Source of the DNA: an uncultured Clostridiaceae bacterium
Lineage (GTDB): Bacteria; Bacillota; Clostridia; Lachnospirales; Lachnospiraceae
Direction of reading: 5' to 3'
DNA length: 30,024 bases
Assembly: GCA_947175375.1 (NCBI GenBank)
Contig: CAMWMT010000002.1
Coordinates: 1-30,024 of the forward strand
Below the pieces are notes generated by a model that saw only the letters and a list, made by a program, of their open reading frames with translations, was not told the origin of the DNA and did no database searches. This document shows, piece by piece, positions 20,659 to 28,672 of the stretch (position 1 is the stretch's first letter; every line of letters starts with the position of its first letter). Both the position numbers and the translations under genes were made by a program.

Positions 20659-21702
20659 TCAATATTTTTTTAAAGACACGTTCAAGATCCATTCACACAG
20701 GTCAGCATAAGACATCCCAAGCGCCGCCGCTTCCTGCGGCATCAGGCTGGTAGGAGTCATTCCGGGCAGGGTGTTCACCTCCAGAGCGTAATCCTCTCCT
20801 GACCGCTCATCCAGCATGAAATCCACCCGTGCATACCCTTCGATCCCCACAACAGCACAGGCATCCTCCGCATGCTTCTGCATCCGCGCCGTCACATTCA
20901 AGGGCAGGTCTGCCGGACAGGTCTCAACAGTACTGCCTGCCTGATACTTGTTTTTATAATCGTAGAAACCGCTGATCGGCGCAATCTCAATGATCGGAAG
21001 CGCTTTTCCCTCCACGACAGCGATGGAAAATTCCCTTCCGCAGATGCAGCGTTCGATCAAAACCTCGTCTTCATAAGAAAATGCCTTTTGCAAAGCCTGC
21101 TCAAGGCCGGACGCATCTTCCACCCGGTATACGCCTACAGAAGAACCGCCGCAGCAGGTCTTGACCATACACGGAAAACCAATGCTCTCCGGAAATTCAT
21201 ACGGCTCTCCCTTTTTCACCATAATGGAAGGAGGAGTCGGGATTCCAAAACCCCGGAACATCTGCTTTGTAATATTCTTATCCATACAAAGGGCACTGCT
21301 GGTATGTCCGGTTCCGGTGTAGCGGATGCCCATCAGGTCAAACAGCGCCTGAATCCGTCCGTCTTCTCCGTTGGTGCCGTGGAGCGCAAGGAATACCACA
21401 TCGCACAAACTGCACAGTTCCAGCACATTAGGTCCCAGCAGGCTTCGAAAGCCCGGGCGCTGTGCCTTTACCTGTTCCAGATCCGGTGCTTTTTCTGCAA
21501 CGCTCTGGACAGAAGCTGCCCAGTCAATATCCTGGTCGAACAGCTCTTCCGGTGTTCCCTGGATATCCGGAAGTCCGAGGAATACATCCAGAAGGATCAC
21601 CTGATGCCCTTTTTCCTTTAGTGCCTGATAGATGCCTGCGCCGCTGCTTAAGGATACGTCCCGTTCCGTACTGATGCCGCCTGCAAGTACAACAATCTTC
21701 AT
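20659..21702 (-). CDS. ddl: D-alanine--D-alanine ligase
   Basis: A 347-residue ATP-grasp enzyme that makes the D-Ala-D-Ala dipeptide for peptidoglycan. The motif LALHGTNGEDGRIQAL near residues 95-110 is the Ddl signature. GGSSVGVYRV near 165-174 and the C-terminal EVNTLPGMTPTSLMPQEA bind ATP, magnesium and substrate. The ATG at 21702 follows TTGGAGGAATCT, a strong ribosome binding site. The preceding in-frame TTG overlaps that site and is unlikely. It lies 19 bp after the acyltransferase gene and upstream of murF, its functional partner. Whether D-Lac is used instead (vancomycin resistance) cannot be told; nothing suggests it. Confidence 0.95.
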   Translation of the reverse strand: MKIVVLAGGISTERDVSLSSGAGIYQALKEKGHQVILLDVFLGLPDIQGTPEELFDQDIDWAASVQSVAEKAPDLEQVKAQRPGFRSLLGPNVLELCSLCDVVFLALHGTNGEDGRIQALFDLMGIRYTGTGHTSSALCMDKNITKQMFRGFGIPTPPSIMVKKGEPYEFPESIGFPCMVKTCCGGSSVGVYRVEDASGLEQALQKAFSYEDEVLIERCICGREFSIAVVEGKALPIIEIAPISGFYDYKNKYQAGSTVETCPADLPLNVTARMQKHAEDACAVVGIEGYARVDFMLDERSGEDYALEVNTLPGMTPTSLMPQEAAALGMSYADLCEWILNVSLKKY

Positions 21703-21721
21703 AGATTCCTCCAATTACTGT

Positions 21722-22450
21722 TTATATGTTCTGATGCTGATCCAGCATATGCTGGATCTTCTTCTGTGTGTAGGCTCCGAGAAATTTCTGCTCTTCCTTC
21801 GTCAGTTCCTTCGGATAGATCGGGGCGCCATACTCCACGATCACCCTGCATGGGCGAACCTTTGGAATATGATTTTCGAAGATCTCCGCAGAGCCTGAGA
21901 TCGCCATGGGAATGATGGGGCATCCTGTCCTGGAAGCGATCTTCATGCTGCCCTCCTTAAAGGGCTGCATCTTACCGTCTCTACTCCTGGTACCTTCCGG
22001 GAAGATGCAGACGGAGATGCCTTTTTTAACATAGTCGATGCCGGTCAGGATCGTCTGCAGGCCGGCCCGGATATCCGTGCGGTCCAGGAACAGGCAGTAG
22101 AGACGTTTCATCCAGTCTCTGAGGAGCGGATAACGAAGCATCTCTGATTTTGCCACATATCCGGTAAGTCCCGGACACTGGGAGTAGGTCATTAGAATAT
22201 CAAAATAACTGTTGTGGTTGCCGATGTAAAGAACCGCCTGGTCCTTTGGAACATTCTCCCGTCCAATGTAAGTGATATCGGTTCCGGATACCCACAGAAT
22301 CAGCTTAAAAGCTGCCTGCACCATGCGCAGGCAGCTGATATCGCGAAGATAAGGGTTCCATCGTCCGATGAGCCATTCGATCAGCAGCACCGGGATTCCG
22401 AGGATCAGATAAAGCAGGAGGATCAGCACAACCAGTGTAAAACGTATCAT
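21722..22450 (-). CDS. plsC: 1-acylglycerol-3-phosphate acyltransferase (PlsC-like)
   Basis: A 242-residue membrane-associated acyltransferase that would convert lysophosphatidic to phosphatidic acid. A hydrophobic N-terminal segment (about residues 3-26) anchors it. Motif I is NHNSYFD near residues 77-83 (the catalytic H-x4-D). Motif III is FPEGTRSRDG near 149-158, and an IPMAISGS segment near 181-188 fits motif IV. I chose the ATG at 22450, preceded by GAAGGATCTGTAAT; a longer reading would overlap malQ. It lies between malQ and ddl on one strand and is probably co-transcribed with both. Confidence 0.9.
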   Translation of the reverse strand: MIRFTLVVLILLLYLILGIPVLLIEWLIGRWNPYLRDISCLRMVQAAFKLILWVSGTDITYIGRENVPKDQAVLYIGNHNSYFDILMTYSQCPGLTGYVAKSEMLRYPLLRDWMKRLYCLFLDRTDIRAGLQTILTGIDYVKKGISVCIFPEGTRSRDGKMQPFKEGSMKIASRTGCPIIPMAISGSAEIFENHIPKVRPCRVIVEYGAPIYPKELTKEEQKFLGAYTQKKIQHMLDQHQNI

Positions 22451-22478
22451 ATTACAGATCCTTCTTTCTAAAGGTATA

Positions 22479-24002
22479 TCATCCGAATCTTCCATAAAGT
22501 TCGGTCATTTGTTTTAATCCTTTTGCCATTCCCTCATCCAGCAGTCCTGCACGGAAACGGAAGGACCAGTTGCCGGTCGGGCTTCCGGGTACGTTCATCC
22601 GTGCTTCCGAACCGAGTTTTAAGAGATCCTGGACTGGGAAGATGGCATACTGCGCGATGGTTCCGAGACAGGTCCGGATGAAGTCCCAGCTCACACTGCT
22701 GGCATCCGTGTTCATATAGCGGCGGACTTTGTCACGGTTTTTCTCACTGGTGTTCTCATACCAGCCGCGGCTCGTGTCATTGTCATGAGTTCCCGTGTAG
22801 CAGATGCAGTTGCGGGTATCCAGCTGATGAGGAAGGAAGGTGCTTTCGCCTCCTTCAAAACCGAACTGAAGAATCTTCATACCTGGGAACCCGAACATAT
22901 CCCGCAGGCGTTCTACTTCCGGAGTGATGATCCCAAGATCCTCTGCGAAGATAGGAAGCTCCCCGTCCAGAGCTTCGCGGATCACAAGGAACAGATCCTC
23001 CTCCGGTCCTTTTTTCCACTTGCCATTCAGGGCGGTTTCCTCACCGTAGGGAACTGCCCAGTATGCTTCGAAGCCGCGGAAATGGTCGATACGTACATAA
23101 TCTACCTGATCCAGCTGGTTGCGGATGCGCTCTACCCACCAGCGGTAGCCGTCTGCCTTGTGTGCTTTCCAGTCATAGAGCGGGTTTCCCCAGAGCTGTC
23201 CGGTGGCGCTGAAATAATCAGGCGGCACACCAGCCACTTCCAGCGGATATCCTTTGGAATCCAGGCAGAACATCTTCTTGTTTGCCCATACATCGGCACT
23301 GTCCCAGCAGGGGAAGATCGGGATATCACCGATGATGGCAATGCCTTTTTTGTTGGCGTATTTCTTCAGGTCATACCACTGGTCATAGAACAGGAACTGG
23401 ACGAACTGATAGTACTCTACCTCCTTTTCCAGGAGAACGCACCATTTTTCCCGTTCCTTGTCATCCGGGTCTCTCAGGCTGTCGTTCCATTCATACCAGG
23501 GAAGTCCGTTGTGAAAATCCTTTCCGGCCATAAACAGACAGTAATCTGTCAGCCAGAACTGATTGCTGGCACAGAAGGCGTCGTATTCCTCCAGGAGATT
23601 TTTGTCTGCCGTGTGACGGAAGTTTGCATAGGCTTTTTTCAATAATCCGGTTTTGTAGGCAAGGACCTTTTCATACTCCACATGGTCCGGGTCAAATGCC
23701 GGGATGTCTGACAGGTCCTCTGCCTCCAGAAGCTTTTCCTTCTTCAAAAGATCGGGGCTGATGAGGAGCGGCTGTCCGGCAAAGACGGAGAAACTCTGAT
23801 AGGGAGAGTCTCCGATCGTGGTTGGTCCCAGCGGCAGCACCTGCCACAGATGCTGTCCGGCGCTGACCAGAAAGTCAATAAAGTCATAGGCGCCCTGCCC
23901 CATGTCACCGATGCCGTAAGGTGACGGGAACGAAGTGGGATGGGCAAGGACACCGCTGTAACGGTGGTTGGTCTTGTCTTCTTCTGCGATTTTAAAATGC
24001 AC
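22479..24002 (-). CDS. malQ: 4-alpha-glucanotransferase (amylomaltase)
   Basis: A 507-residue GH77 enzyme that transfers glucan segments between maltodextrins. The N-terminal HPTSFPSPYGIGDMGQGAYDFIDFL is the family signature. The catalytic stretches are VDYVRIDHFRGFEAYW near 287-302 (nucleophile Asp), IFAEDLG near 338-344 (acid/base Glu) and CYTGTHDNDT near 393-402. The GTG start at 24002 is preceded by AGGAGGATTACCCC. It is the first gene of a run with plsC, ddl, murF and DUF2284. The grouping of glycogen and cell-wall genes is probably only co-transcription. A promoter lies about 60 bp upstream. Confidence 0.95.
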   Translation of the reverse strand: MHFKIAEEDKTNHRYSGVLAHPTSFPSPYGIGDMGQGAYDFIDFLVSAGQHLWQVLPLGPTTIGDSPYQSFSVFAGQPLLISPDLLKKEKLLEAEDLSDIPAFDPDHVEYEKVLAYKTGLLKKAYANFRHTADKNLLEEYDAFCASNQFWLTDYCLFMAGKDFHNGLPWYEWNDSLRDPDDKEREKWCVLLEKEVEYYQFVQFLFYDQWYDLKKYANKKGIAIIGDIPIFPCWDSADVWANKKMFCLDSKGYPLEVAGVPPDYFSATGQLWGNPLYDWKAHKADGYRWWVERIRNQLDQVDYVRIDHFRGFEAYWAVPYGEETALNGKWKKGPEEDLFLVIREALDGELPIFAEDLGIITPEVERLRDMFGFPGMKILQFGFEGGESTFLPHQLDTRNCICYTGTHDNDTSRGWYENTSEKNRDKVRRYMNTDASSVSWDFIRTCLGTIAQYAIFPVQDLLKLGSEARMNVPGSPTGNWSFRFRAGLLDEGMAKGLKQMTELYGRFG

Positions 24003-24064
24003 GGGGTAATCCTCCTGATCCTGTGATAAGCGAGTGGCCAGATACCGGTCTCTCTTTTTAATAT

Positions 24065-24093
24065 ATTATAAAGGATAGGCCGGCAGAATACAA
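24065..24093 (-). promoter_or_regulatory. Promoter of the malQ-plsC-ddl-murF run
   Basis: On the minus strand TTGTAT (24093-24088) and TATAAT (24070-24065) are 17 bp apart, about 60 bp before the malQ start. Confidence 0.75.
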
Positions 24094-24164
24094 GGAATAA
24101 GACTGGTCTGAAACGGGATTTTTCCACATAAGTATAGAATAAACCGACAGGAGAAGATGCATGC

Positions 24165-24563
24165 ATGAAAAAATGGTGTCTCGTGATGCTGGCCATATGC
24201 ATACTGACAGGCTGCGGCGTACAGACGCAGGATGAAGAACGGCTTTCGGATCTGGAATTTACCGTTCTGGCTCCGGAGAATATTCCGGAGGAACTGAGGA
24301 ATGTGCTGGAAGAGAAAAAAGCCTCTCCTTTTAAAGTGACTTATGAAGATGAAGGATATCTGTACATCTGTATCGGATATGGAGAACAGCAGACCAGCGG
24401 TTACAGTATCATTGTGGAGGATCTGTATCTGACCAGCAACGCGGTCTGCGTGGATACGGAGCTCCTGGGCCCCGGGAAAGGAGAAGAGACGGCAGAAGCA
24501 ACGACCTGTCCGTACATGGTACTGAAGCTGCAGGATATGGATAAACCGGTGATTTTCAAATAA
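24165..24563 (+). CDS. PrcB-like lipoprotein
   Basis: A 132-residue secreted lipoprotein. The signal peptide ends in the lipobox ILTGC (Cys17). The remainder resembles the PrcB C-terminal domain family: a Y-L-Y-I-C-I-GYGEQQTSGYSI strand pair near residues 62-85, then LLGPGKGE, and a final CPYMVLKL strand. In Treponema, PrcB is a lipoprotein partner of a surface protease; no protease is adjacent here, so the role is open. The ATG follows AGGAGAAGATGC. sipL begins 30 bp downstream in the same direction, so they may be co-transcribed and it may be made during sporulation. Confidence 0.75.
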   Translation: MKKWCLVMLAICILTGCGVQTQDEERLSDLEFTVLAPENIPEELRNVLEEKKASPFKVTYEDEGYLYICIGYGEQQTSGYSIIVEDLYLTSNAVCVDTELLGPGKGEETAEATTCPYMVLKLQDMDKPVIFK

Positions 24564-24593
24564 ACGGCATTAAACTAAGAAAGGATTGAAGCT

Positions 24594-26156
24594 ATGGAAT
24601 TAGAACGCAGATATGTCACACTGAACCGCAGAAGAGGAAAGGCAGTCAGTCAGATCACACTGGAAGAAGACCTGAATGTACCGGATCAGAAGCCGGATAT
24701 CTTCCGGGTGATACACCGGCAGGGTGAATTCCGTCCGGATGAAGTCAAGGGAGAGAATGGGAAGATAAAGGTGCGGGGGATCTTCCTGTACCGGATTCTG
24801 TATCTGGCGGAGGGGCCGGTGCGGATGCCGGAACTTCTGGAAGGAAGCATCCCGGTGGATGAGACTGTATTTTTAAATGAACTGGAGGAAGGCGACCTTT
24901 TGGATTTTCACTGGGATCTGGAAGACCTGCATGTCTCCGCGATCCACTCAAGAAAAGCAAACGTTAAATGTGTGCTCGCCCTGACGGCAGAAGCCATGAA
25001 GGAACAGCCAGTCCCGCTGGTCAGCAGCCAGCCGGAAGAAGAGGACCTGTATGTGAGGACCTGTTCGGTACGCCTGCAGCAGGAGGTGATACATAAAAAG
25101 GATACCCTGCGCATCAAGGAAGAGCTGAACCTTCCGCCCGGACGGCCGAACATCCGACGCCTCATCTGGAAGGAGATGCGTCTGCAGGGCACGGAAGTAC
25201 GTCAAGATGAGGGGCGGCTTCTGGTCAAAGGGGAACTCCTGGTCTTTTTCCTCTACGAATGCGAGGATGAACCAGGCAGGCTGCAGTGGATGGAACAGGG
25301 AATCCCGTTTCATCAGGAAGTGGAATGCGAGGCGTGCCATACGGATCTGACCGGAAAGGCGGAGGTTACGCTTCTGCGTGGAGAGATGGAACTACAGGCG
25401 GATTATGACGGAGAACCCAGAATGGTGCGGATCGATGCCGTTCTGGATCTGCTTCTGCGGTATTTTGAGGATTCCTCATCGGATGTACTTTGTGACGCGT
25501 ACAGCCTTGCCCGGGAAATCCTGCCGAAGAAGCAGCAGTATGGATGGGATTTCGTGCACAGCGTGTCGGATTCTAGGGCGAGGGTAGGCGGACGCCTGAA
25601 GCTGAAGGATACAGACCCAAAAGTTCTTCAGATCTTAAGCGCCGGTGCCCAGGTTCATCTGGATCATACAGAACAGAACGAACAGGGAGTGCTTGCCCAG
25701 GGAACGGTAGAGCTATGGGTATTATATGCTGCTTCTGACGATTCCCAGCCCCTTGCCTGTGCCACGCAGTCATTCCCCTTTGAGCATACGGCGGAATGGC
25801 AGGATAATGGGGAAAAATGCGACTGGCAGGTATTTCTCTGCCTGGACCAGCTGAACGTATCCATGCTGGATGCCCAGGAAATGGAGATGAAAGCCATTCT
25901 GCAGATGCAAATCCTGTTTTGCCAGCCGGTCAGCCTTGAACTGGTAGAAGACCTGGATGAAGAACCCCTTGACACCGAACGCCTTCGCCGGATGCCCGGC
26001 ATGAGCATCCATATCGTCCAGCCCGGTGAAAGCCTGTGGGATATCGCGAGGACACATGCGACCTCTTGCGATGTGGTGATGGAGCTGAATGAACTCAAGG
26101 AAGAGAACCTGAAAGCAGGACAGAAGCTTCTGATCGTGAAGGAAGCCGCGAGATAA
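24594..26156 (+). CDS. sipL: SipL-like SPOCS/LysM spore coat morphogenesis protein
   Basis: A 520-residue protein with repeated SPOCS (DUF3794) domains and a C-terminal LysM domain (about residues 472-516, HIVQPGESLWDIARTH). The SPOCS repeats start near residues 15, 165 and 320, with related segments such as LNVPDQKPDIFRVIHRQGEF and LNLPPGRPNIRRLIWKEM. This domain order and length match Clostridioides SipL, which binds SpoIVA through LysM and attaches the coat to the forespore. The ATG follows AAAGGATTGAAGCT. It makes the organism a likely spore former. SpoIVA is not in the window. Related SPOCS/LysM proteins exist, so the exact orthology is probable rather than certain. Confidence 0.87.
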   Translation: MELERRYVTLNRRRGKAVSQITLEEDLNVPDQKPDIFRVIHRQGEFRPDEVKGENGKIKVRGIFLYRILYLAEGPVRMPELLEGSIPVDETVFLNELEEGDLLDFHWDLEDLHVSAIHSRKANVKCVLALTAEAMKEQPVPLVSSQPEEEDLYVRTCSVRLQQEVIHKKDTLRIKEELNLPPGRPNIRRLIWKEMRLQGTEVRQDEGRLLVKGELLVFFLYECEDEPGRLQWMEQGIPFHQEVECEACHTDLTGKAEVTLLRGEMELQADYDGEPRMVRIDAVLDLLLRYFEDSSSDVLCDAYSLAREILPKKQQYGWDFVHSVSDSRARVGGRLKLKDTDPKVLQILSAGAQVHLDHTEQNEQGVLAQGTVELWVLYAASDDSQPLACATQSFPFEHTAEWQDNGEKCDWQVFLCLDQLNVSMLDAQEMEMKAILQMQILFCQPVSLELVEDLDEEPLDTERLRRMPGMSIHIVQPGESLWDIARTHATSCDVVMELNELKEENLKAGQKLLIVKEAAR

Positions 26157-26194
26157 CAGGCCAGCGGGTTTTGACAATCTGCCCGCTACCTGTT
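26155..26194 (+). terminator. Weak hairpin after sipL, overlapping the ispE promoter
   Basis: AACAGG-CC-AGCGGG pairs with CCCGCT-A-CCTGTT (26155-26168 with 26182-26194). Only a weak T-rich stretch follows. It sits over the ispE -35 and spacer, so termination and initiation would overlap here. Confidence 0.4.
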
Positions 26195-26199
26195 ACACT
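26171..26199 (+). promoter_or_regulatory. Promoter of ispE
   Basis: TTGACA (26171-26176) and TACACT (26194-26199) are 17 bp apart. The start near 26206 lies 34 bp before the ispE start codon, so ispE is expressed independently of the sporulation gene upstream. Confidence 0.8.
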
Positions 26200-26239
26200 G
26201 TTTTATGATCAAGGAAAAGGGAAAGGATTTATTCAAAAG

Positions 26240-27118
26240 ATGGATAAGATACAGTTAAAGGCGCTTGCCAAGATCAATCTGGGTCTGGATGTGCTGCGAC
26301 GGCGGGAAGACGGCTATCACGAAGTAAAGATGATCATGCAGACCATCAGCCTTGGCGATGAACTTGAACTTCGGAAGGAGAGGCAGCCGGGCATCCAGGT
26401 GATGACCAATCTGCACTATCTTCCGACCAATGAGAACAATCTGGTCTATCAGGCGGCACAGCTTCTGATGAAGGAATTCCACATTGAAAACGGGATCTCG
26501 ATCCGGCTTGAGAAGCGGATCCCGGTGGCTGCCGGTATGGCAGGAGGGAGCTCGGATGCGGCGGCTGTACTGTGGGGTATGAACCAGATGTACGGACTGG
26601 GACTTTCCAGAAAGGATCTGATGGAACGGGGTGTGAGGCTGGGAGCGGATGTGCCTTACTGTGTGCTCCGCGGGACTGCGCTGGCGGAAGGAATCGGAGA
26701 ACGGCTGAAGACACTGCCGCCCATGCCCAGATGTTATATCCTGCTGGCAAAACCGGGGATCAGTGTATCCACCCGTTTTGTGTATGAGAACATTCATGCC
26801 AACGATCTGCAGCCGGAGCAGCATCCGGATGTAGATGCGATGATCGGAGCCTTGAAGGAGAAAGACCTGAAGCTCCTCGTCTCCCGCATGGGAAATGTGC
26901 TGGAGCTTGTGACGATTCCTGCTCATCCGGTCATTGAAGAGACCAAAAAATGCATGGTGGAAGCAGGAGCGCTGAGAGCCATGATGAGTGGAAGCGGTCC
27001 TACCGTCTTTGGTGTGTTCGAAGACCAGGCAAAAGCCAGAAAGGCATATCATGCCATGAGAGCGAGCCGGCTTGCGAAACAGGTATATCTGACGGTACCG
27101 TATAATGTGCGCCGGTAG
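26240..27118 (+). CDS. ispE: 4-diphosphocytidyl-2-C-methyl-D-erythritol kinase
   Basis: A 292-residue GHMP kinase of the non-mevalonate isoprenoid pathway; it phosphorylates CDP-methylerythritol at the 2-OH. The N-terminal LKALAKINLGLDVLRRREDGYHEV is the family signature. The ATP loop is PVAAGMAGGSSDAAAV near residues 95-110. A C-terminal MMSGSGPTVFGVF segment near 250-262 is the third GHMP motif. I chose the ATG at 26240, downstream of the mapped promoter. AAAGGA lies a little far upstream (about 12 nt). The upstream reading would begin inside the -35 box. It is transcribed alone and ended by a strong terminator. Confidence 0.95.
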   Translation: MDKIQLKALAKINLGLDVLRRREDGYHEVKMIMQTISLGDELELRKERQPGIQVMTNLHYLPTNENNLVYQAAQLLMKEFHIENGISIRLEKRIPVAAGMAGGSSDAAAVLWGMNQMYGLGLSRKDLMERGVRLGADVPYCVLRGTALAEGIGERLKTLPPMPRCYILLAKPGISVSTRFVYENIHANDLQPEQHPDVDAMIGALKEKDLKLLVSRMGNVLELVTIPAHPVIEETKKCMVEAGALRAMMSGSGPTVFGVFEDQAKARKAYHAMRASRLAKQVYLTVPYNVRR

Positions 27119-27162
27119 CAAGTATAAAACTGGAAAACAGAGACATAATAAGCCTGAGATGG

Positions 27163-27246
27163 GGCTGTCGCAGAATGCGGCGTCCGAAAAGAGCTTTTAT
27201 TTTAGGGAAAGCTCTTTTTGGCACCATATTCTGCGGCAGCCTTTTT
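27163..27246 (+). terminator. Strong terminator after ispE
   Basis: GGCTGTCGCAGAAT (27163-27176) pairs with ATTCTGCGGCAGCC (27228-27241) with one G-U pair. An inner AAAGAGCTTT/AAAGCTCTTT stem extends it, and TTTTT follows. Confidence 0.9.
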
Positions 27247-27264
27247 GTATGAGGAGGCAGGCAT

Positions 27265-28671
27265 ATGGGTGAGATCTCTCCGGCTCTTGCACAGAACAAA
27301 AGGTGGGTGGAGGACCGGTTTGAAAAATGTGATGATATCCTGAACCGGCAGGTGTTTCTGGAGGACGGGAAAAAAGAAGGACTGTTAGTCTATGTGGAGG
27401 TTGCAGTCAGTAACCTGATGTTGGAGGAGCATGTGATCGGGCTGTCCGATGTACAGCCTCTTAAGACCTATGCGGAAGCAGAAGCTGCTCTTCTGGCAGG
27501 AAATGGAATTCTGTTCCTGGAGGGGGATGACCGCGTCTATAAGATATCTAGCAAAGGGTATCCGGGACTGGGAGTATCCAAGGCAGAGAGCGAAAAGGTC
27601 ATGCGCGGTTCCAAAGAAGGTTTTACGGAGAGCGAGAAGGTGAATGTGGCGCTGATCCGAAAAAGACTCCGGGATCCCAGGATGAAAGTGGAGGAGCAGC
27701 AGATCGGAACCCGTTCCCATACGATGACCGCGCTGGTCTATATGGAGGACCTGATCTATCCGGAGCTTCTGGATACCATCCGGGAACGGATGGAGGACTT
27801 TGAGATTGACGGAATTCTGGACAGCGGGATGCTGGAACAACTGACAGAGAAGCACTGGCTGTCCCCTTTTCCCCAGTTTCAGTCTACCGAGCGCCCGGAT
27901 CGGGCGGCATCGGCAGTACTGGAAGGGCGGATCGTGCTGGTCACGGACCATTCTCCCACGGTACTCATCTTTCCTTCGGATTATAACAGTTTTTTTCAGA
28001 CCAGTGACGACTGGTACAACCGTTTTGAAATCGCTACTTTTGCCAGGATGCTGCGCTTTTTCGCTGCCATCCTCGCCATGAGCTTTCCGGCGCTCTATGT
28101 GGCAGTGACGACCTGGCATACGAGCCTGCTTCCGACGAACCTGGTACTGTCCATGGCGGATGCAAGACAGGGGGTGCCCTTTCCGTCGGTGGGAGAGGTG
28201 CTCCTGATGGAGATCTCTTTTGAGCTGATCCGGGAAGCGGGTATCCGTCTGCCCGGTCCCATTGGAAATACCATCGGTATCGTAGGAGGTCTGATCATCG
28301 GGCAGTCTGCCGTATCTGCCAATGTAGTCAGCCCGATCGTGGTGATCGTGGTGGCGTTCACGGCACTGTGCTCCTTTGCGATCCCCAACGAAGAGTTTGC
28401 TTCGGCATTCCGCCTGCTGAAATACGGATGCATCTTTATGGGAGCGTGGCTGGGACTCTATGGGGTCCTGCTCTCATATCTGTGGGTGCTGATCCATCTG
28501 TCGCATCTGAACAGCTTCGGCATTCCTTATCTGATGCCGTATGTGGCGGCAGACCTGAATGGCTATGAGGACAAGAGGGACTCCCTGGTTCGCTACCCGT
28601 TCCGTATGATGAAACAGCGTCCTATCTTTGCAAGACGGGATGCAAGAGTGAAACTTAGAAAGAAGGGCTGA
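27265..28671 (+). CDS. GerA-family spore germinant receptor A subunit
   Basis: A 468-residue inner-spore-membrane protein, the A subunit of a Ger-type nutrient receptor. A soluble N-terminal domain (about residues 1-245) contains the typical GTRSHTMTALVYMEDLIYPELL-like region near 150. Membrane helices occupy the rest, with LPTNLVLSMADARQGVPFPSVGEVLLMEISFELIREAGIRLPGPIG near 295-340 highly typical of GerA proteins. The ATG follows GAGGAGGCAGGCAT. It is the first gene of an operon with the GerB/GerC-like gene one base downstream. It would be made in the forespore; I could not identify a convincing sigma-G promoter. Confidence 0.93.
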   Translation: MGEISPALAQNKRWVEDRFEKCDDILNRQVFLEDGKKEGLLVYVEVAVSNLMLEEHVIGLSDVQPLKTYAEAEAALLAGNGILFLEGDDRVYKISSKGYPGLGVSKAESEKVMRGSKEGFTESEKVNVALIRKRLRDPRMKVEEQQIGTRSHTMTALVYMEDLIYPELLDTIRERMEDFEIDGILDSGMLEQLTEKHWLSPFPQFQSTERPDRAASAVLEGRIVLVTDHSPTVLIFPSDYNSFFQTSDDWYNRFEIATFARMLRFFAAILAMSFPALYVAVTTWHTSLLPTNLVLSMADARQGVPFPSVGEVLLMEISFELIREAGIRLPGPIGNTIGIVGGLIIGQSAVSANVVSPIVVIVVAFTALCSFAIPNEEFASAFRLLKYGCIFMGAWLGLYGVLLSYLWVLIHLSHLNSFGIPYLMPYVAADLNGYEDKRDSLVRYPFRMMKQRPIFARRDARVKLRKKG

Positions 28672-28672
28672 T

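Noticed and set aside
20872..21621. 249-codon frame antisense to ddl
   Set aside because: Its complement is a fully conserved Ddl. The translated product is Cys/His/Arg-rich and has no ribosome binding site, as expected of a shadow frame.
22785..23645. 286-codon frame antisense to malQ
   Set aside because: A long frame opened by the codon bias of malQ on the other strand; no start signals and no recognisable domain.
26255..27121. 288-codon frame antisense to ispE
   Set aside because: ispE is intact with all GHMP motifs. The antisense product is His/Arg/Gln-rich and resembles no protein family.
27385..28119. 244-codon frame antisense to the GerA-family gene
   Set aside because: The plus strand has clear GerA domains; the antisense frame lacks start signals.
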